Positions 35,078 to 45,400 of a stretch of DNA of 64,000 bases are shown here, piece after piece. Position 1 is the first letter of the stretch, and every line of letters starts with the position of its first letter. Both the position numbers and the translations under genes were made by a program. The stretch lies in contig JAIEFR010000003.1 in NCBI GenBank assembly GCA_029066845.1, positions 1 through 64,000 of the forward strand, read 5' to 3'. This DNA is from Clostridia bacterium (GTDB taxonomy: Bacteria; Bacillota; Clostridia; Christensenellales; Borkfalkiaceae). The notes under the pieces are model-generated. The model ran no database searches, was not told the DNA's origin, and saw only the letters and a program-made list of their open reading frames with translations.

Positions 35078-37894
35078 TTAAGATTTACGAACGTCTTTTA
35101 CAAGCCCGTCTTCTATAAGTTCTTCGATAGTTTCGTAAGGATACATCGCCGCGTAGTCGCGCTCCGCAATAACGTGCTTTTCGCCGTTACGCTTTGCAAG
35201 CATTTCGTCGATAAGTCTTATAGCCTTCTTAACGCCCAGCTGGCTCTTGATTTTTACCATCATAGGCGTACCGTGCATAGACTTGTTGTCCGAAACGTCG
35301 GCGTGGTGGTAAACCGAGGTGGCGTACTCGTCGGGATCGAGAGCAAGATACAGGCACAGCGTCTTGCCGCGGATTTTAAATCTTGCAATGGTCTCTCTGC
35401 CCTTATTGAAACGCTCTGCCGCCCAGGCAACGTTGGAGTTTACTTTCTTATAGGAAAGCAGAGCCGTCTTTACCTGACCGTAGTAAGCCTTCTGGTCGTC
35501 CGTTCCCTGAATAATTCTTGCGATGAACGAACGGTTGTACTTCATCATATTGGCGAAGTCTATGCCGCCGAAGCCGCCTTCCATACCGTCGGGCATAATT
35601 TCGTCGTCGGCAAGGTTCTCGTCGATTTCTTCCACAAGCTCCTCTATCTGGTCGGGCTCTTCCTCGGCTTCCTCTTCCTCCTCGACGGGTTCGGGTTCTT
35701 CCTCGGGCTGCTCCTCGACTACGGGCTCTTCCTCGACAACCTCTTCAACGGGTTCTTCGACAACCTCTTCCTCAACAACTTCCTCTTCGGCTTCTTCCTC
35801 GCCGACAAGGTCGCTTACGGTTACGAGCTCTTCCTCGACAACCTCTTCCTCTTCTTCCTCGACTTCTTCAACCGCTTCCGCAGCCGCCGTTTCCGCAACG
35901 CCCGCCGCAACGACGATGCCGCTCAACAGCATTTCCTTGATTTCGGCAACGTCCTCGTCAATCTTGTCGAAGCGCTTGCCGTATTCTTCCTTAATCTCTT
36001 CAACATCGCCGTCGAACTTATCCAGACGCTTGCCGTACTCTTCTTCAAGCTTGGCGTAACGCTCGTCGTTCTCCTTGGTAATCTCTTCGGAAATACTCTC
36101 GGTGATGCGGTTGAGTCCTTCCTCGTCGATTACTATGTCGTAGTCGTTGTTCTCCTGGCTTTCCACAATTCTCTCGGAAACGGAGTCCGCAATTCCTTCG
36201 TTGTCGATAACCAGCTTTTCGCTTACGGAATTCGCAATGCTCTCGCTGTCGATGACGGGGGTCGAGGGCAGGGCGGGAATTATGCCGGCAATTACCTTAT
36301 CGGCAATATCCGCGCTGTCGATTTCGGGCATATAGTTGGAAAGCACCGCAGCCGCCTTGTCCGCAAGCAAGTCCTCGTTGATGTCGGCGTTGACCGAAAG
36401 CTTTTCGGAGATAGCTCTTGCAAGCTCGTCGGTATCGATTTCCTCTCCCGAACCGGAGGACATAAACGCGGGGTTGAGCTTTTCCGCTACGGCTGCCGCA
36501 ATGACGTCGTAGTCGAGCTTGCTCTCCACTGCCTTTGCAAGCGAATCGCAGCCGTCGTCGTCAACGGTAATTTCAAACTGCTCGGGCGAGATAGAGCCCA
36601 CGCGCTTTGCAACGCAGTCGGCGATTTCGTCCGAATCGATTGCGCCGGACAGATTCTTGACAACCGCGTCGGCAATGAGCTCGTCGGAAAGCGAGAAGTT
36701 GAGGCGCGCCGCAATACCTTCCGCAAGCGCCTCCTCGTCGAGATTGGCTTCGACTGCGGCGGGGGTCGCCTCTGCCGTGTCCTCTCTCAGTCGCTCCGCA
36801 ACCGCTTCCGCAATCTTTTCCTCGCTCAGGGCGGGCTCGGTGTGGTATGCGGGAATTACAATCTTGTCCGCAACCTTTCTGGAAAGCTCCTCCACGTCGA
36901 GGTCAACGGGCTCGGAACTGCTGACCGTCTGGGGTATTATAATCTGCTCCGCAACGCGCGCCGCTATATAATCCGCGGACACGGGCTCCTGAACCGAAAC
37001 GGCTTCGGCAACCTTTGCTGCAAGCAGGTCGTAGTCGATTTCCGCCTGAACGGATACGGGCTCCGCTTCCACGGGCTCCGCCGCGGCAACAGCCGTTTCC
37101 GCCGCCGCGATGTTGAACGTGGGCGCGGGCATCTTCTGCGCTATCCTGTCTGCGATAGCGTCGTAATCGAATTCCTCGGCAACCGCCTGGGGAATAAACA
37201 TTTTCTTGGCTACCGAATAGCCAAGCTCTTCATAATCTATATTGACAGCGGGCATCTTGCCGGTAACTTCCTTGGCAAGCTTGTCGTAGTCGATTTCCTC
37301 GGTGACAGCCTGGGGAATGTACATTCTCTTGGCAACCGCATAGCCGAGCTCGTCGTAGTCGATATTGACGGGCGACGCAGCAACCGCCGCGGGTGCTGCT
37401 GCAAGCGAATTGATTTTTTCGGCGAGTGCCTCCGCGTCGAAGTCCTCCAGACCGTTGTCGGGAATGATAATCTTTGCCGCAACGCGGGAAGCCAGGTCGT
37501 CCACGTCGAACTCGACGGGATTGTTGACAACCTGTGTGACGACGGGTGCGGGCTCGCCTTCGCTTGACGAAGCGACGACAGGCTCGGGCATCTTAGCCGC
37601 AATCTGTTCGGGCAGCTTGTTGATGAGCTTGGACAGCGTTGTGTACAAACCCTCTATCTGCATCGAAACGCAGGAAATTTCCAGTTTGAGCTGCTCGTGC
37701 TCGTCGGCAAGCTTCTTGATAACGTCACCGTCTATTACGGCGGTAGTCGTTGTAGGAGCCGCTGCCGCGTCCTTCTCCTTTTTCTGAGCCGCGATGCGGG
37801 ATTCCAGCGAACCGATCCTTCTGTTAATCTGGTCCAACTTTGTAAGTATGACGTCCGCCTTTGTCATTTCCCTTCCGCTTCTGGTATCACTCAT
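35078..37894 (-). CDS. Large acidic repeat protein with conserved C-terminal domain
   Basis: A 938-residue protein of unknown function with no signal peptide or membrane segment. The N-terminal coiled coil (about 10-100) is followed by about 20 imperfect repeats up to about residue 560, pattern [IL]-D-x-[DE]-x-[IL]-A-x-x-[VI]-[AS]-x-[KR]-[IL], several followed by [IV]-I-P. A charged coiled-coil segment (about 575-625, EEYGKRLDK and EEYGKRFDK) follows, then a Glu/Val-rich acidic stretch (about 650-760). The C-terminal domain (about 785-938, with IRGKTLCLYLALDP and HGTPMMVKIKS) resembles hypothetical proteins I recall from other Clostridia. The ATG at 37894 is preferred for its AAGGAG; an upstream in-frame ATG at 37942 lacks one. 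It may be structural; I assign no function. Confidence 0.85.
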   Translation of the reverse strand: MSDTRSGREMTKADVILTKLDQINRRIGSLESRIAAQKKEKDAAAAPTTTTAVIDGDVIKKLADEHEQLKLEISCVSMQIEGLYTTLSKLINKLPEQIAAKMPEPVVASSSEGEPAPVVTQVVNNPVEFDVDDLASRVAAKIIIPDNGLEDFDAEALAEKINSLAAAPAAVAASPVNIDYDELGYAVAKRMYIPQAVTEEIDYDKLAKEVTGKMPAVNIDYEELGYSVAKKMFIPQAVAEEFDYDAIADRIAQKMPAPTFNIAAAETAVAAAEPVEAEPVSVQAEIDYDLLAAKVAEAVSVQEPVSADYIAARVAEQIIIPQTVSSSEPVDLDVEELSRKVADKIVIPAYHTEPALSEEKIAEAVAERLREDTAEATPAAVEANLDEEALAEGIAARLNFSLSDELIADAVVKNLSGAIDSDEIADCVAKRVGSISPEQFEITVDDDGCDSLAKAVESKLDYDVIAAAVAEKLNPAFMSSGSGEEIDTDELARAISEKLSVNADINEDLLADKAAAVLSNYMPEIDSADIADKVIAGIIPALPSTPVIDSESIANSVSEKLVIDNEGIADSVSERIVESQENNDYDIVIDEEGLNRITESISEEITKENDERYAKLEEEYGKRLDKFDGDVEEIKEEYGKRFDKIDEDVAEIKEMLLSGIVVAAGVAETAAAEAVEEVEEEEEEVVEEELVTVSDLVGEEEAEEEVVEEEVVEEPVEEVVEEEPVVEEQPEEEPEPVEEEEEAEEEPDQIEELVEEIDENLADDEIMPDGMEGGFGGIDFANMMKYNRSFIARIIQGTDDQKAYYGQVKTALLSYKKVNSNVAWAAERFNKGRETIARFKIRGKTLCLYLALDPDEYATSVYHHADVSDNKSMHGTPMMVKIKSQLGVKKAIRLIDEMLAKRNGEKHVIAERDYAAMYPYETIEELIEDGLVKDVRKS

Positions 37895-38269
37895 TTTTAA
37901 CTCCTTCGCAAAACGCTTAATTGCGGTATATGTGCGCACCAATTACCATATATAAGATACGTACTCGACATTTAGTTTACACCAAAATTACGCAATTGTA
38001 AATATAATTAAAGAATTTTTTTGGCTTTTTTTAAGAAATTTTTTCCAAAAAAGCCGTAATAATGCAGAGCCGCGGCGCACTCCGCCGCTTAAATTTTGAT
38101 ACTATCAACGATTTTGCCCTCAAAACGCTTGTATATTTTTGCGCAATAGTGTATAATAATCCCAATTTATACAAAATCACGCCTATTTGCGGTTAAAAAT
38201 ACGGATTTTATTCATTTTTATGCAAATATGCGAATAAAAACAGTAAATTTTTTCAGAGAGGTTTTATAA
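37895..38269. promoter_or_regulatory. Divergent intergenic region with serC promoter
   Basis: 375 AT-rich bases. On the plus strand TTGTAT (38129-38134), a 17-base spacer and TATAAT (38152-38157) form the serC promoter, giving a leader of about 105 bases that ends in the ribosome site AGAGAGG. I see no T-box or other known element there. A small hairpin GCGGCG/CGCCGC lies near 38075-38091. The repeat protein's own promoter must lie near 37925-37985 but has no clear hexamers. Confidence 0.6.
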
Positions 38270-39343
38270 ATGAGAGTTTACAATTTTGCGGCAGGTCCTT
38301 CTACCCTGCCCCTGGAAGTGCTTAAAAAGGCGCAGGCGGAATTTCTGGACTTTGCCGGAACAGGTATGTCCGTAACCGAAATTTCCCACCGCGACAAGGC
38401 TTACGAAGCCGTAGTCAAAGAGGCGGAAGCGCTCACGAGAGAGCTTTTGAACGTGCCCGACGACTACGCGGTCATCTTCGTGCAGGGCGGCGCAAGCACG
38501 CAGTTTGCGGCTATTCCCCTCAACCTTATGCACAACGGCGTTGCCGACTACATCGTGACGGGCAACTTCGCAAAAAAGGCGTGGCAGGAAGGTCAGATTT
38601 ACGGCGTAGCCAACAAGATCGGCGACAGCTCCGACAAGACCTACACCTACATCCCCGACGTAGACAAACTCAACTACACCGAGGGCGCGGACTACGTGCA
38701 CATTACTTCCAACAACACCATTTTCGGCTCGCGCTATTCCAAATTCCCCAAGTGCAAGGCTCCGCTGGTTGCGGATATGTCCTCCGAGATTTTCTCCCGC
38801 GAGGTAAACGTTGCGGACTTCGGCGTAATTTACGCAGGCGCGCAGAAAAACCTTGCGCCCGCGGGCGTTACCATAGTAATAGCAAAGCGCAGCCTTATAG
38901 AAAACCCGCTTAAAATCTGCCCCACGATGCTCAAATGGAAGGTGCAGGACGAAAACGGCTCGCTTTACAACACCCCTCCCGCATTCTCCATCTATATGGC
39001 TAACCTTGTGTTGAAAAACCTGAAAGAAAAGGGCGGCGTAAAGGCGATGCGCGAGCAGAACGATTACAAGGCAAAGCTTTTATACGACTTCATCGACAAC
39101 TCCAAGCTGTACAAGAACAACGTCGTGCCCGAGTTCCGTTCGGTTATGAACGTGCCCTTCGTTACGGGCAGCGAGGAGCTGGACGCCAAGTTCGTTGCCG
39201 AGGCAAAGAAGGCGGGGCTCGTATCGCTTAAAGGTCACAGAATCGTCGGCGGTATGAGAGCTTCCATCTACAACGCAATGCCCGTAGAGGGCGTCAAGGC
39301 GCTCATTGAATTTATGAAGAAATTCGAAAAGGAGAATGCGTAA
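38270..39343 (+). CDS. serC: Phosphoserine aminotransferase
   Basis: A 357-residue PLP enzyme making 3-phosphoserine from 3-phosphohydroxypyruvate and glutamate. The N-terminus is FAAGPSTLPLEVLKKAQ, followed by IFVQGGASTQFA (about residue 70). The PLP lysine sits in YAGAQKNLAPAGVT (about 188), and a C-terminal GHRIVGGMRASIYNA contacts substrate. Length is typical. Its stop overlaps the serA ATG (TAATG), so the two steps of serine synthesis are translationally coupled. Its promoter and AGAGAGG ribosome site are clear. Confidence 0.97.
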   Translation: MRVYNFAAGPSTLPLEVLKKAQAEFLDFAGTGMSVTEISHRDKAYEAVVKEAEALTRELLNVPDDYAVIFVQGGASTQFAAIPLNLMHNGVADYIVTGNFAKKAWQEGQIYGVANKIGDSSDKTYTYIPDVDKLNYTEGADYVHITSNNTIFGSRYSKFPKCKAPLVADMSSEIFSREVNVADFGVIYAGAQKNLAPAGVTIVIAKRSLIENPLKICPTMLKWKVQDENGSLYNTPPAFSIYMANLVLKNLKEKGGVKAMREQNDYKAKLLYDFIDNSKLYKNNVVPEFRSVMNVPFVTGSEELDAKFVAEAKKAGLVSLKGHRIVGGMRASIYNAMPVEGVKALIEFMKKFEKENA

Positions 39344-40500
39344 TGGCTGACATTCTGAAATTAAACGCAATATCCCCCCTTGCGGACGGCATATTCGCAG
39401 GCTGTAATTACAGCGATAAAATTGAAAACCCCGACGGCATAATGGTGCGTTCGGCGGCTATGGCGGACTATGCGGTGGGCGACAAGCTGATTGCGGTTGC
39501 GCGCGCGGGCGCAGGCACCAACAACATCCCCGTTGCCGACTACACGACCAAGGGCATAGTGGTATTCAACACCCCGGGCGCAAACGCCAACGCCGTGAAG
39601 GAGCTGGTAATCTGCGAATTATTCCTTGGCGGCAGAAAGATTTGCGACGCTATCGACTGGGTTAAAACCCTTAAAAACGAGGGCGACAACGTGGGCAAGC
39701 TTGTAGAAAAGGGCAAGTCCTCCTTCGTCGGCGGCGAGATTACGGGAAAGACGCTGGGCGTAATAGGTCTGGGCGCGATAGGCATTGCCGTTGCTAACGC
39801 GGCGTACGCGCTTGGTATGAACGTAGTCGGCTGCGACCCCTTCCTCTCCACCGCCAACGCGCTGATGCTCAACCCCGCGGTAAAGGTGGTTGCAACGCGC
39901 GAGGAGCTTTACAAGTGCGCGGACTACATTTCCGTGCACGTTCCCCTCACTCCCGACACCAAGGGAATGTTCAACGCGGCGACCATTTCGACGCTTAAGG
40001 ACGGCGCGGTGCTTATAAACAATTCGCGCGGCGAGCTAGTTGACGACGACGCGGTGATTGCCGCACTCGAAAGCGGAAAGCTTGCAAGATACATAACCGA
40101 CTTCCCCACGGCGAAGCTCATCGGCGTTAAAAACGCGGTGTGCGTGCCCCACCTGGGCGCGAGCACTCCCGAAGCCGAGGACAACTGCGCGCTTATGGCG
40201 GCAAAGCAGCTTGTCGATTATATAGATAACGGAAATATCGTCAACAGCGTGAACTATCCCGCTGTCAGCGCACCCAGAGAGGGCACGGCGAGGATCTGCG
40301 TGCACCACAGAAACGTTGCCAATATGATAGCGCAGTTTACCGCCGCGGTATCTTCGGCAGGACTGAATATCGAGAATATGACCGATAAGTCCAAGGGCGA
40401 CTACGCTTACTGCATTATCGACGTAAACGGTACCCCCGCCCCCGCACTTGCAAAGAGCATTGCCGCAATCGACGGCGTTGTGAGGGTGAGAGTTATTTAA
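39343..40500 (+). CDS. serA: D-3-phosphoglycerate dehydrogenase (short ACT form)
   Basis: A 385-residue NAD-dependent dehydrogenase for the first step of serine synthesis. The Rossmann motif is GVIGLGAIGIAVANAA (about residue 147). The catalytic Arg lies in NSRGELVDDDAV (about 226) and the catalytic His in VPHLGASTPEAE (about 268). A C-terminal ACT-like domain (about 315-385) probably binds serine for feedback control. It lacks the extra intervening domain of long SerA forms. Coupled to serC by a TAATG overlap. Confidence 0.95.
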   Translation: MADILKLNAISPLADGIFAGCNYSDKIENPDGIMVRSAAMADYAVGDKLIAVARAGAGTNNIPVADYTTKGIVVFNTPGANANAVKELVICELFLGGRKICDAIDWVKTLKNEGDNVGKLVEKGKSSFVGGEITGKTLGVIGLGAIGIAVANAAYALGMNVVGCDPFLSTANALMLNPAVKVVATREELYKCADYISVHVPLTPDTKGMFNAATISTLKDGAVLINNSRGELVDDDAVIAALESGKLARYITDFPTAKLIGVKNAVCVPHLGASTPEAEDNCALMAAKQLVDYIDNGNIVNSVNYPAVSAPREGTARICVHHRNVANMIAQFTAAVSSAGLNIENMTDKSKGDYAYCIIDVNGTPAPALAKSIAAIDGVVRVRVI

Positions 40501-40530
40501 GCAAACCCTTAACTGAATAGAAAATGAAAT

Positions 40531-40568
40531 CTCCGTACATAATGATAAAAAAGCATTACGTGCGGAGG
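40531..40568 (+). promoter_or_regulatory. Hairpin covering the ribosome site of the small protein
   Basis: CTCCGTACATAATG (40531-40544) pairs with CATTACGTGCGGAG (40554-40567) with two mismatches and a 9-base loop. The 3' arm contains the ribosome site GGAGG (40564-40568) of the 53-residue gene, so folding would hide it. On the DNA it could also be a weak terminator for serA, but there is no strong T-run. Confidence 0.55.
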
Positions 40569-40577
40569 TTATTTTTT

Positions 40578-40739
40578 ATGTCCAAACCCAAGAAAAAGAT
40601 AAGAAAACTGACTGACGAGCAGTACAACGAATATATTGCTACGCTGAAAAACAACGCCGCCTTATACTCGGCGGACGGAAGCGTATTCGTTCCGCCCGAA
40701 ATAGATAAGCCCAAATCCAAAGACAAAAAAGGTGAGTAA
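40578..40739 (+). CDS. Small Lys-rich hypothetical protein
   Basis: A 53-residue soluble protein, very basic at both ends (MSKPKKKIRKLTDEQYNEYI...KPKSKDKKGE), with a central helix and a V-x-V-P-P-E segment. I do not recognise its function. The start at 40578 is chosen because GGAGG lies ten bases upstream; the longer in-frame version from 40524 lacks a ribosome site. It follows serA by 77 bases. Translation may be controlled by the hairpin over its ribosome site. Confidence 0.65.
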   Translation: MSKPKKKIRKLTDEQYNEYIATLKNNAALYSADGSVFVPPEIDKPKSKDKKGE

Positions 40740-40754
40740 GCGGCGTGTCGCCGC

Positions 40755-40785
40755 AGCCGAGTCCTTTAATTGCTCGGCTTTAATC
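40755..40785 (+). terminator. Probable terminator after the small protein
   Basis: A 7-bp stem AGCCGAG/CTCGGCT (40755-40779), 11-base loop, followed by TTAAT. Weak T-run. Confidence 0.5.
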
Positions 40786-40806
40786 AAGCCCATCACAGCA
40801 AATCGA

Positions 40807-40842
40807 AAAGCGCCGCGCGGTTATGCGCGGCGCTTATTTCTA
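40807..40842. terminator. Terminator next to spoIVA
   Basis: An 11-bp perfect stem AAGCGCCGCGC/GCGCGGCGCTT (40808-40835) with TTATTTC on the plus side and TTTTCG on the minus side. It ends spoIVA and backs up the upstream plus-strand terminator. Confidence 0.8.
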
Positions 40843-40855
40843 TTTAATTTTCACC

Positions 40856-42328
40856 TTATAAAAGAATACAGATAACTCCGCCTCTGCCTTCGTTTACTAT
40901 TCGCGTTATCGTCTTGCGCATTTTGTTGCGGGTTTCATCCTGCATCGCGGTCACCTTGCCGTCCAACCCTTCCTTTACCATACTGCGCAGCGACTTGCCG
41001 AACAGCGCGGTGTTCCAGGTGCCCTGGGGGTCGGTTTCGAAGCCGCTCATTATGCCGTTAACCATATCCTCGCTCTGTGAAGCGTGCCCCATAATCGGGC
41101 TGACCTCTCCGCTGACGTCCACCTTTACCACGTGGTAGCTGGGAGCGGTTGCGCGCAGCTTTATGCCCATATTGCCGCCCTGCTTGATAACCTTGGGTTT
41201 ATCCAGGCTCAGATCGTCGTCCGCGGGGCAAACAATGCCGTAACCGGTCATCTTTGCGCACTCGAATGCGTCCTTAACCTTATCGTAGTTGCGCTTTGCC
41301 TCCGAAGCCGCGGCAACGTACTGCATCAGCGCGCCCTCGCCCGAGATGTCCTCGCCCGAAATTTCGGAGAGCATATCGAAGAGTACGCCGTCCTGCAAGC
41401 CCACTTCCACGGTAGCCTTGCCCGTTGCAAGCGAAAGACTGATTGAAACGTCGCTCTTCCAGTACTTGCTGCCCTCGAAAGCGTCGTCGAAGAGCGAGCA
41501 CTCGCGCATTACGTTCACCTTTTCGCAGGTTGTGCGCACCGCGGACAAAAGCTCCGAAATTGCAGAGCTGTCAACGGGCATAACGCGTATCCAGTCGGGA
41601 ATTTTAACGTCCACGCTGGTAACGGGGAATTCGAACAGCACGGTGCGCAGGAGCGCGCACAGTTCGTCAACCGTAGCCGTTTCGCAGTTGATTGCCACCA
41701 CGGGGCTTTCATACTTATTCTCCAATTCCTGCCTCAACGCCCTGACGCCCGCATTCGTGGGGTCGGCGCAGTTGAGTACTATAACGAAAGGTTTGCCTAT
41801 ACTCTTAAGCTCGGAAACGGTGCGCTCTTCGGCTGCTATATAGCCCTCGCGCCCTATTCCCGTAACCGTGCCGTCGCAGGTCACGCACAGCCCTATGGTC
41901 GAGTGGTCGCGTATAACCTTCTGCGTGCCGATAGCCGCCGCCTCGGTAAAGGGTATGGGATTGTCGCTCCACATAGTGTTGACTAAGCGGGGCGCACCCT
42001 CCTCCTCGAAGCCCGAAGCGCCCTCTACCGCGAAGCCTACGCAGTCGATTAAGCGAACGTTCGCCTCGGCGTTGTCAACCGTCACCTTTACCGCCTTTGC
42101 GGGAATAAATTTCGGCTCGGTGGTCATAACCGTTCTGCCCGCAGCAGACTGCGGAAGCTCGTCAACCATCTCCGACAGCCTGTCGCCGTCCGCGTGGGGC
42201 AGCACGAGTTCGGTCATAAACCTCTTTATAAGCGTAGATTTACCCGTACGCACGGGACCCACCACGCCTATGTAAATCTCTCCGCCGCTCCTGATTGCTA
42301 TATCCTTATAAATATCGCTGTCAAACAT
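40856..42328 (-). CDS. spoIVA: Stage IV sporulation protein A
   Basis: A 490-residue ATPase that polymerises on the forespore membrane as the base of the spore coat; B. subtilis SpoIVA is 492. Motifs include MFDSDIYKDIAIRSGG at the start, Walker A VGPVRTGKSTLIKRFM (about residues 24-39), VRLIDCVGF (Walker B region) and the C-terminal GVICILL-type end. In-frame sequence extends to 42394, but ATG at 42328 has CGGAGG upstream and matches the known N-terminus. It would be made under sigma-E in the mother cell; I could not pick out a convincing sigma-E promoter. Confidence 0.97.
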   Translation of the reverse strand: MFDSDIYKDIAIRSGGEIYIGVVGPVRTGKSTLIKRFMTELVLPHADGDRLSEMVDELPQSAAGRTVMTTEPKFIPAKAVKVTVDNAEANVRLIDCVGFAVEGASGFEEEGAPRLVNTMWSDNPIPFTEAAAIGTQKVIRDHSTIGLCVTCDGTVTGIGREGYIAAEERTVSELKSIGKPFVIVLNCADPTNAGVRALRQELENKYESPVVAINCETATVDELCALLRTVLFEFPVTSVDVKIPDWIRVMPVDSSAISELLSAVRTTCEKVNVMRECSLFDDAFEGSKYWKSDVSISLSLATGKATVEVGLQDGVLFDMLSEISGEDISGEGALMQYVAAASEAKRNYDKVKDAFECAKMTGYGIVCPADDDLSLDKPKVIKQGGNMGIKLRATAPSYHVVKVDVSGEVSPIMGHASQSEDMVNGIMSGFETDPQGTWNTALFGKSLRSMVKEGLDGKVTAMQDETRNKMRKTITRIVNEGRGGVICILL

Positions 42329-42486
42329 ATTTTGCCTCCGCTTGATTTTTAAAAACTTTTCCGTTACGTTTAATATCATATTACCCCCTCGCATTTTTTA
42401 TGCCTGTATATCGTTGCGTTATTTTTACGGCGGTGATAAAATAAAACTACTTTAATAAAATGCAGTTTATTTTGCGAGGTGAAAAA

Positions 42487-45400
42487 TTGGAAAACGCGGA
42501 AGAAACAAAAGCGGTTACGCCGGAAAACCCCAACTATAAAATGTTGGAAATTAAAAACGTAACCAAAATTTACAGGACCAAGGGCGGCGTTGAAACGCGC
42601 GCGCTCGACGACGTGAGCATTTCGTTCGGACAGACGGGACTTGTTTTCCTTCTGGGTAAATCGGGCTCTGGTAAATCCACCCTCCTGAACGTCAGCGGCG
42701 GTCTGGACGAGCCGACGAGCGGCGAAGTTATCGTCAAGGGCAAGAGCTCAAAGGAATTTACCGGCTCCGACTTCGACAGCTACCGCAACACCTTCGTCGG
42801 GTTTATCTTTCAGGAATACAACATATTAGACGAATTCAACGTTGAGGACAACATTGCGCTCGCTCTGGAATTGCAGGGCAAGCCCAAGGACAGGGAAAAG
42901 ATTAACGCGCTGCTGCGCGACGTGGAGCTGGAAGCTTACGCCAAGCGCAAGCCCAACACCCTTTCGGGCGGACAGAAGCAGCGTATCGCAATCGCGCGCG
43001 CACTCGTAAAGGAACCGCAGATTATTATGGCGGACGAGCCGACGGGCGCACTCGATTCGGCGACGGGCAAGCAGGTTTTCGACACGCTTAAAAAGCTTTC
43101 TCAAACGCGCCTTGTAATCGTCGTTTCGCACGACAGGGAGTTTGCGGAAATTTACGGCGACAGAATAGTCGAGCTTAAAGACGGCAAAATCATTTCGGAC
43201 GTAACCAAGTCGCACGTGCCTCCCGAGCAGCTTGACGACAACGTCTGCGTTATAGGCGGCAACACCCTCTCCATAAAGAGCGGCAGCACGCTTACCGCAA
43301 AAAATATGAAGACCATTCAGGACTTCATCAAAAAGACCGAAGGCGACGTTATCATAACCAACGGCGCAAGCGAGATTGCCAACTTTAAAAAGTCCAACAG
43401 AATGTCCGAAAGCGGCTCTACCGAAACATTCGGCGAAACCAAAGCGGACGCGCTTGCCGACAAGCAGTACACAAAGGAAGAAAGCAAGCTTATCCGTTCC
43501 CGCCTGCCTGCGGCTAAGGCGATAAGGATAGGCGCATCGGGACTCAAATTAAAGCCCATACGACTTATATTCACCATCTTCCTTGCGTGCATAGCGTTCA
43601 CTATGTTCGGACTGTTCTCCACGCTTATGACCTACAACGGCAAGGAGGTTGCGGCAAAGTCGTTTGCGGACAGCGGCTACGATTACATAAACGTTTCCAA
43701 AAAGTACAGGTCGGAAGTGACCTATCAGTACTACGGCGAGGAAGCGGACAGCTACTACTCCTACAACTCCGCAAACTTTACCGAAGCCGAAGTCAACGCG
43801 CTTACGAAAGAGTACGGCTCCGCCACCTACGGATACTTCTCCCCCAACTCGTCCGTAACCATAAATAACTTTACGCTTAACAGCAACAGTAACCCCAACG
43901 ACTATTACACCAGGAATATCAGCAAATTCGCCTACGTTAATGAAGGCAACAAGCTGCGCACGACAATTACGGGAACGTATCCCGCAAATGCGGAAGAAAT
44001 ATGTATTTCCTCCTTTATGGTTGAAGCTTTCAAAAGCCAGGGCGCGGCTTTCAAGCTGGTTACGCTTGACGAAAACGGAAAAATAAACAATTACGCGACC
44101 GCCGACGGCGTGACCATAAATTCCGAGCAGGACGTAATAGGCAAATATCTTGTGCTCAGTTTACGCCAGCGTGAAAAAGCGTTTAAGATTACCGGCGTTT
44201 TCCAGAGCGGCGAGGTTGACGGTAAATACGCCGAATTAAAGGGCAACGAGCCTGTAAACGACTATATGCTTATCTACACCTTCGCGGAGTATATGAACGT
44301 GGAAAGTCTGCACAAGCTTGCCCTCGTGTCCGAAGATTTCTACGGCGAGTATGAGGATTTATTCGAATCCTCGTCAAACCAAGTTTTCTTCTTCCAACAG
44401 TTCAATCAACTCGAAAGGGGCGGTTTGTTCTACGTCGAGCCTGACTATGAATTCGACGAAGAAACGGGCGAATTCGTAGTACGCCCCGACGATGAGAACG
44501 ATTTGAACTCTGCCGCAAAAGCCTCCCCGTACTGGTGGGACGGCGGCCCCGATAACGGCAGACAACTTTCAAGCTACGTGAGAGCTTACAGCAACGACGA
44601 GCCGATGAGAATTTGTTTCTTCGACAAGAACAAAACCACTCTTGCCGACGACGAAATGATTGTAAACGTGTCAATACTCAACCAGATACCCAAGGTTGAA
44701 ATAAACGTAAAAACCGATATTATGGCAAAGGTAAAGAGCGGCGAAATTGCGGGCTTCGAACCCGATTCCGAGGAAGGCACACCCGAATACAATTACGAGC
44801 TGTATTGGTTTACCAACAACTACTACAACGAACATTTCGACGCGTCTACCCTCTACCAGAAATATTATTCCGGATATTACGATAACTACGAAAATAACGA
44901 GCGCGTATATTTAAAGAAAAGGGAAAGACAGCAGGCTCTCGAACAGCTTATCGAATTGCTGACGGACAATATCAAGTCCTTCGATTTGCAGACGTACGTG
45001 GGCAACGTGAACAGCTTCGATATGAAGGTTGTCGGCTTCTTTGTCAACAATTACCACGAGCCGGATATGGGCGTATACCTGACGCAGTCGTTTATCGATG
45101 CCAACCTGCAGATTGTCGTGGACAACTACACCTCCTCCTCAACGACCAACTACGTACATTCGGACGACGAAAAGTATTCGGGCGTTATGGTGGAATACGA
45201 CGGCACTATGGGCACGTTCAGAAAGCTTGCCGAGCACGTTGGCATTGACAACGCCGACGAGCACGACGTATTTTTCAATATCGAAAACTCGCTTTACGAT
45301 ATGATTGAAACGGCAAACGAATTTGCCGAAATGCTTTCAACCGTATTCCTGTGGGTAGGCGTCGTGTTTGCGGTATTCGCTTCGCTCCTTCTGTTCAACT

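Noticed and set aside
35051..37567. Long plus-strand frame of 838 codons opposite the repeat protein
   Set aside because: Its Phe/Leu/Arg-rich sequence is the antisense of the acidic repeat gene. It lacks a ribosome site and family motifs, and the minus-strand gene has a good ribosome site, start and terminator.
38158..38269. T-box or serine-responsive leader before serC
   Set aside because: The leader is about 105 bases and lacks the T-box sequence and the usual stem I/terminator layout.
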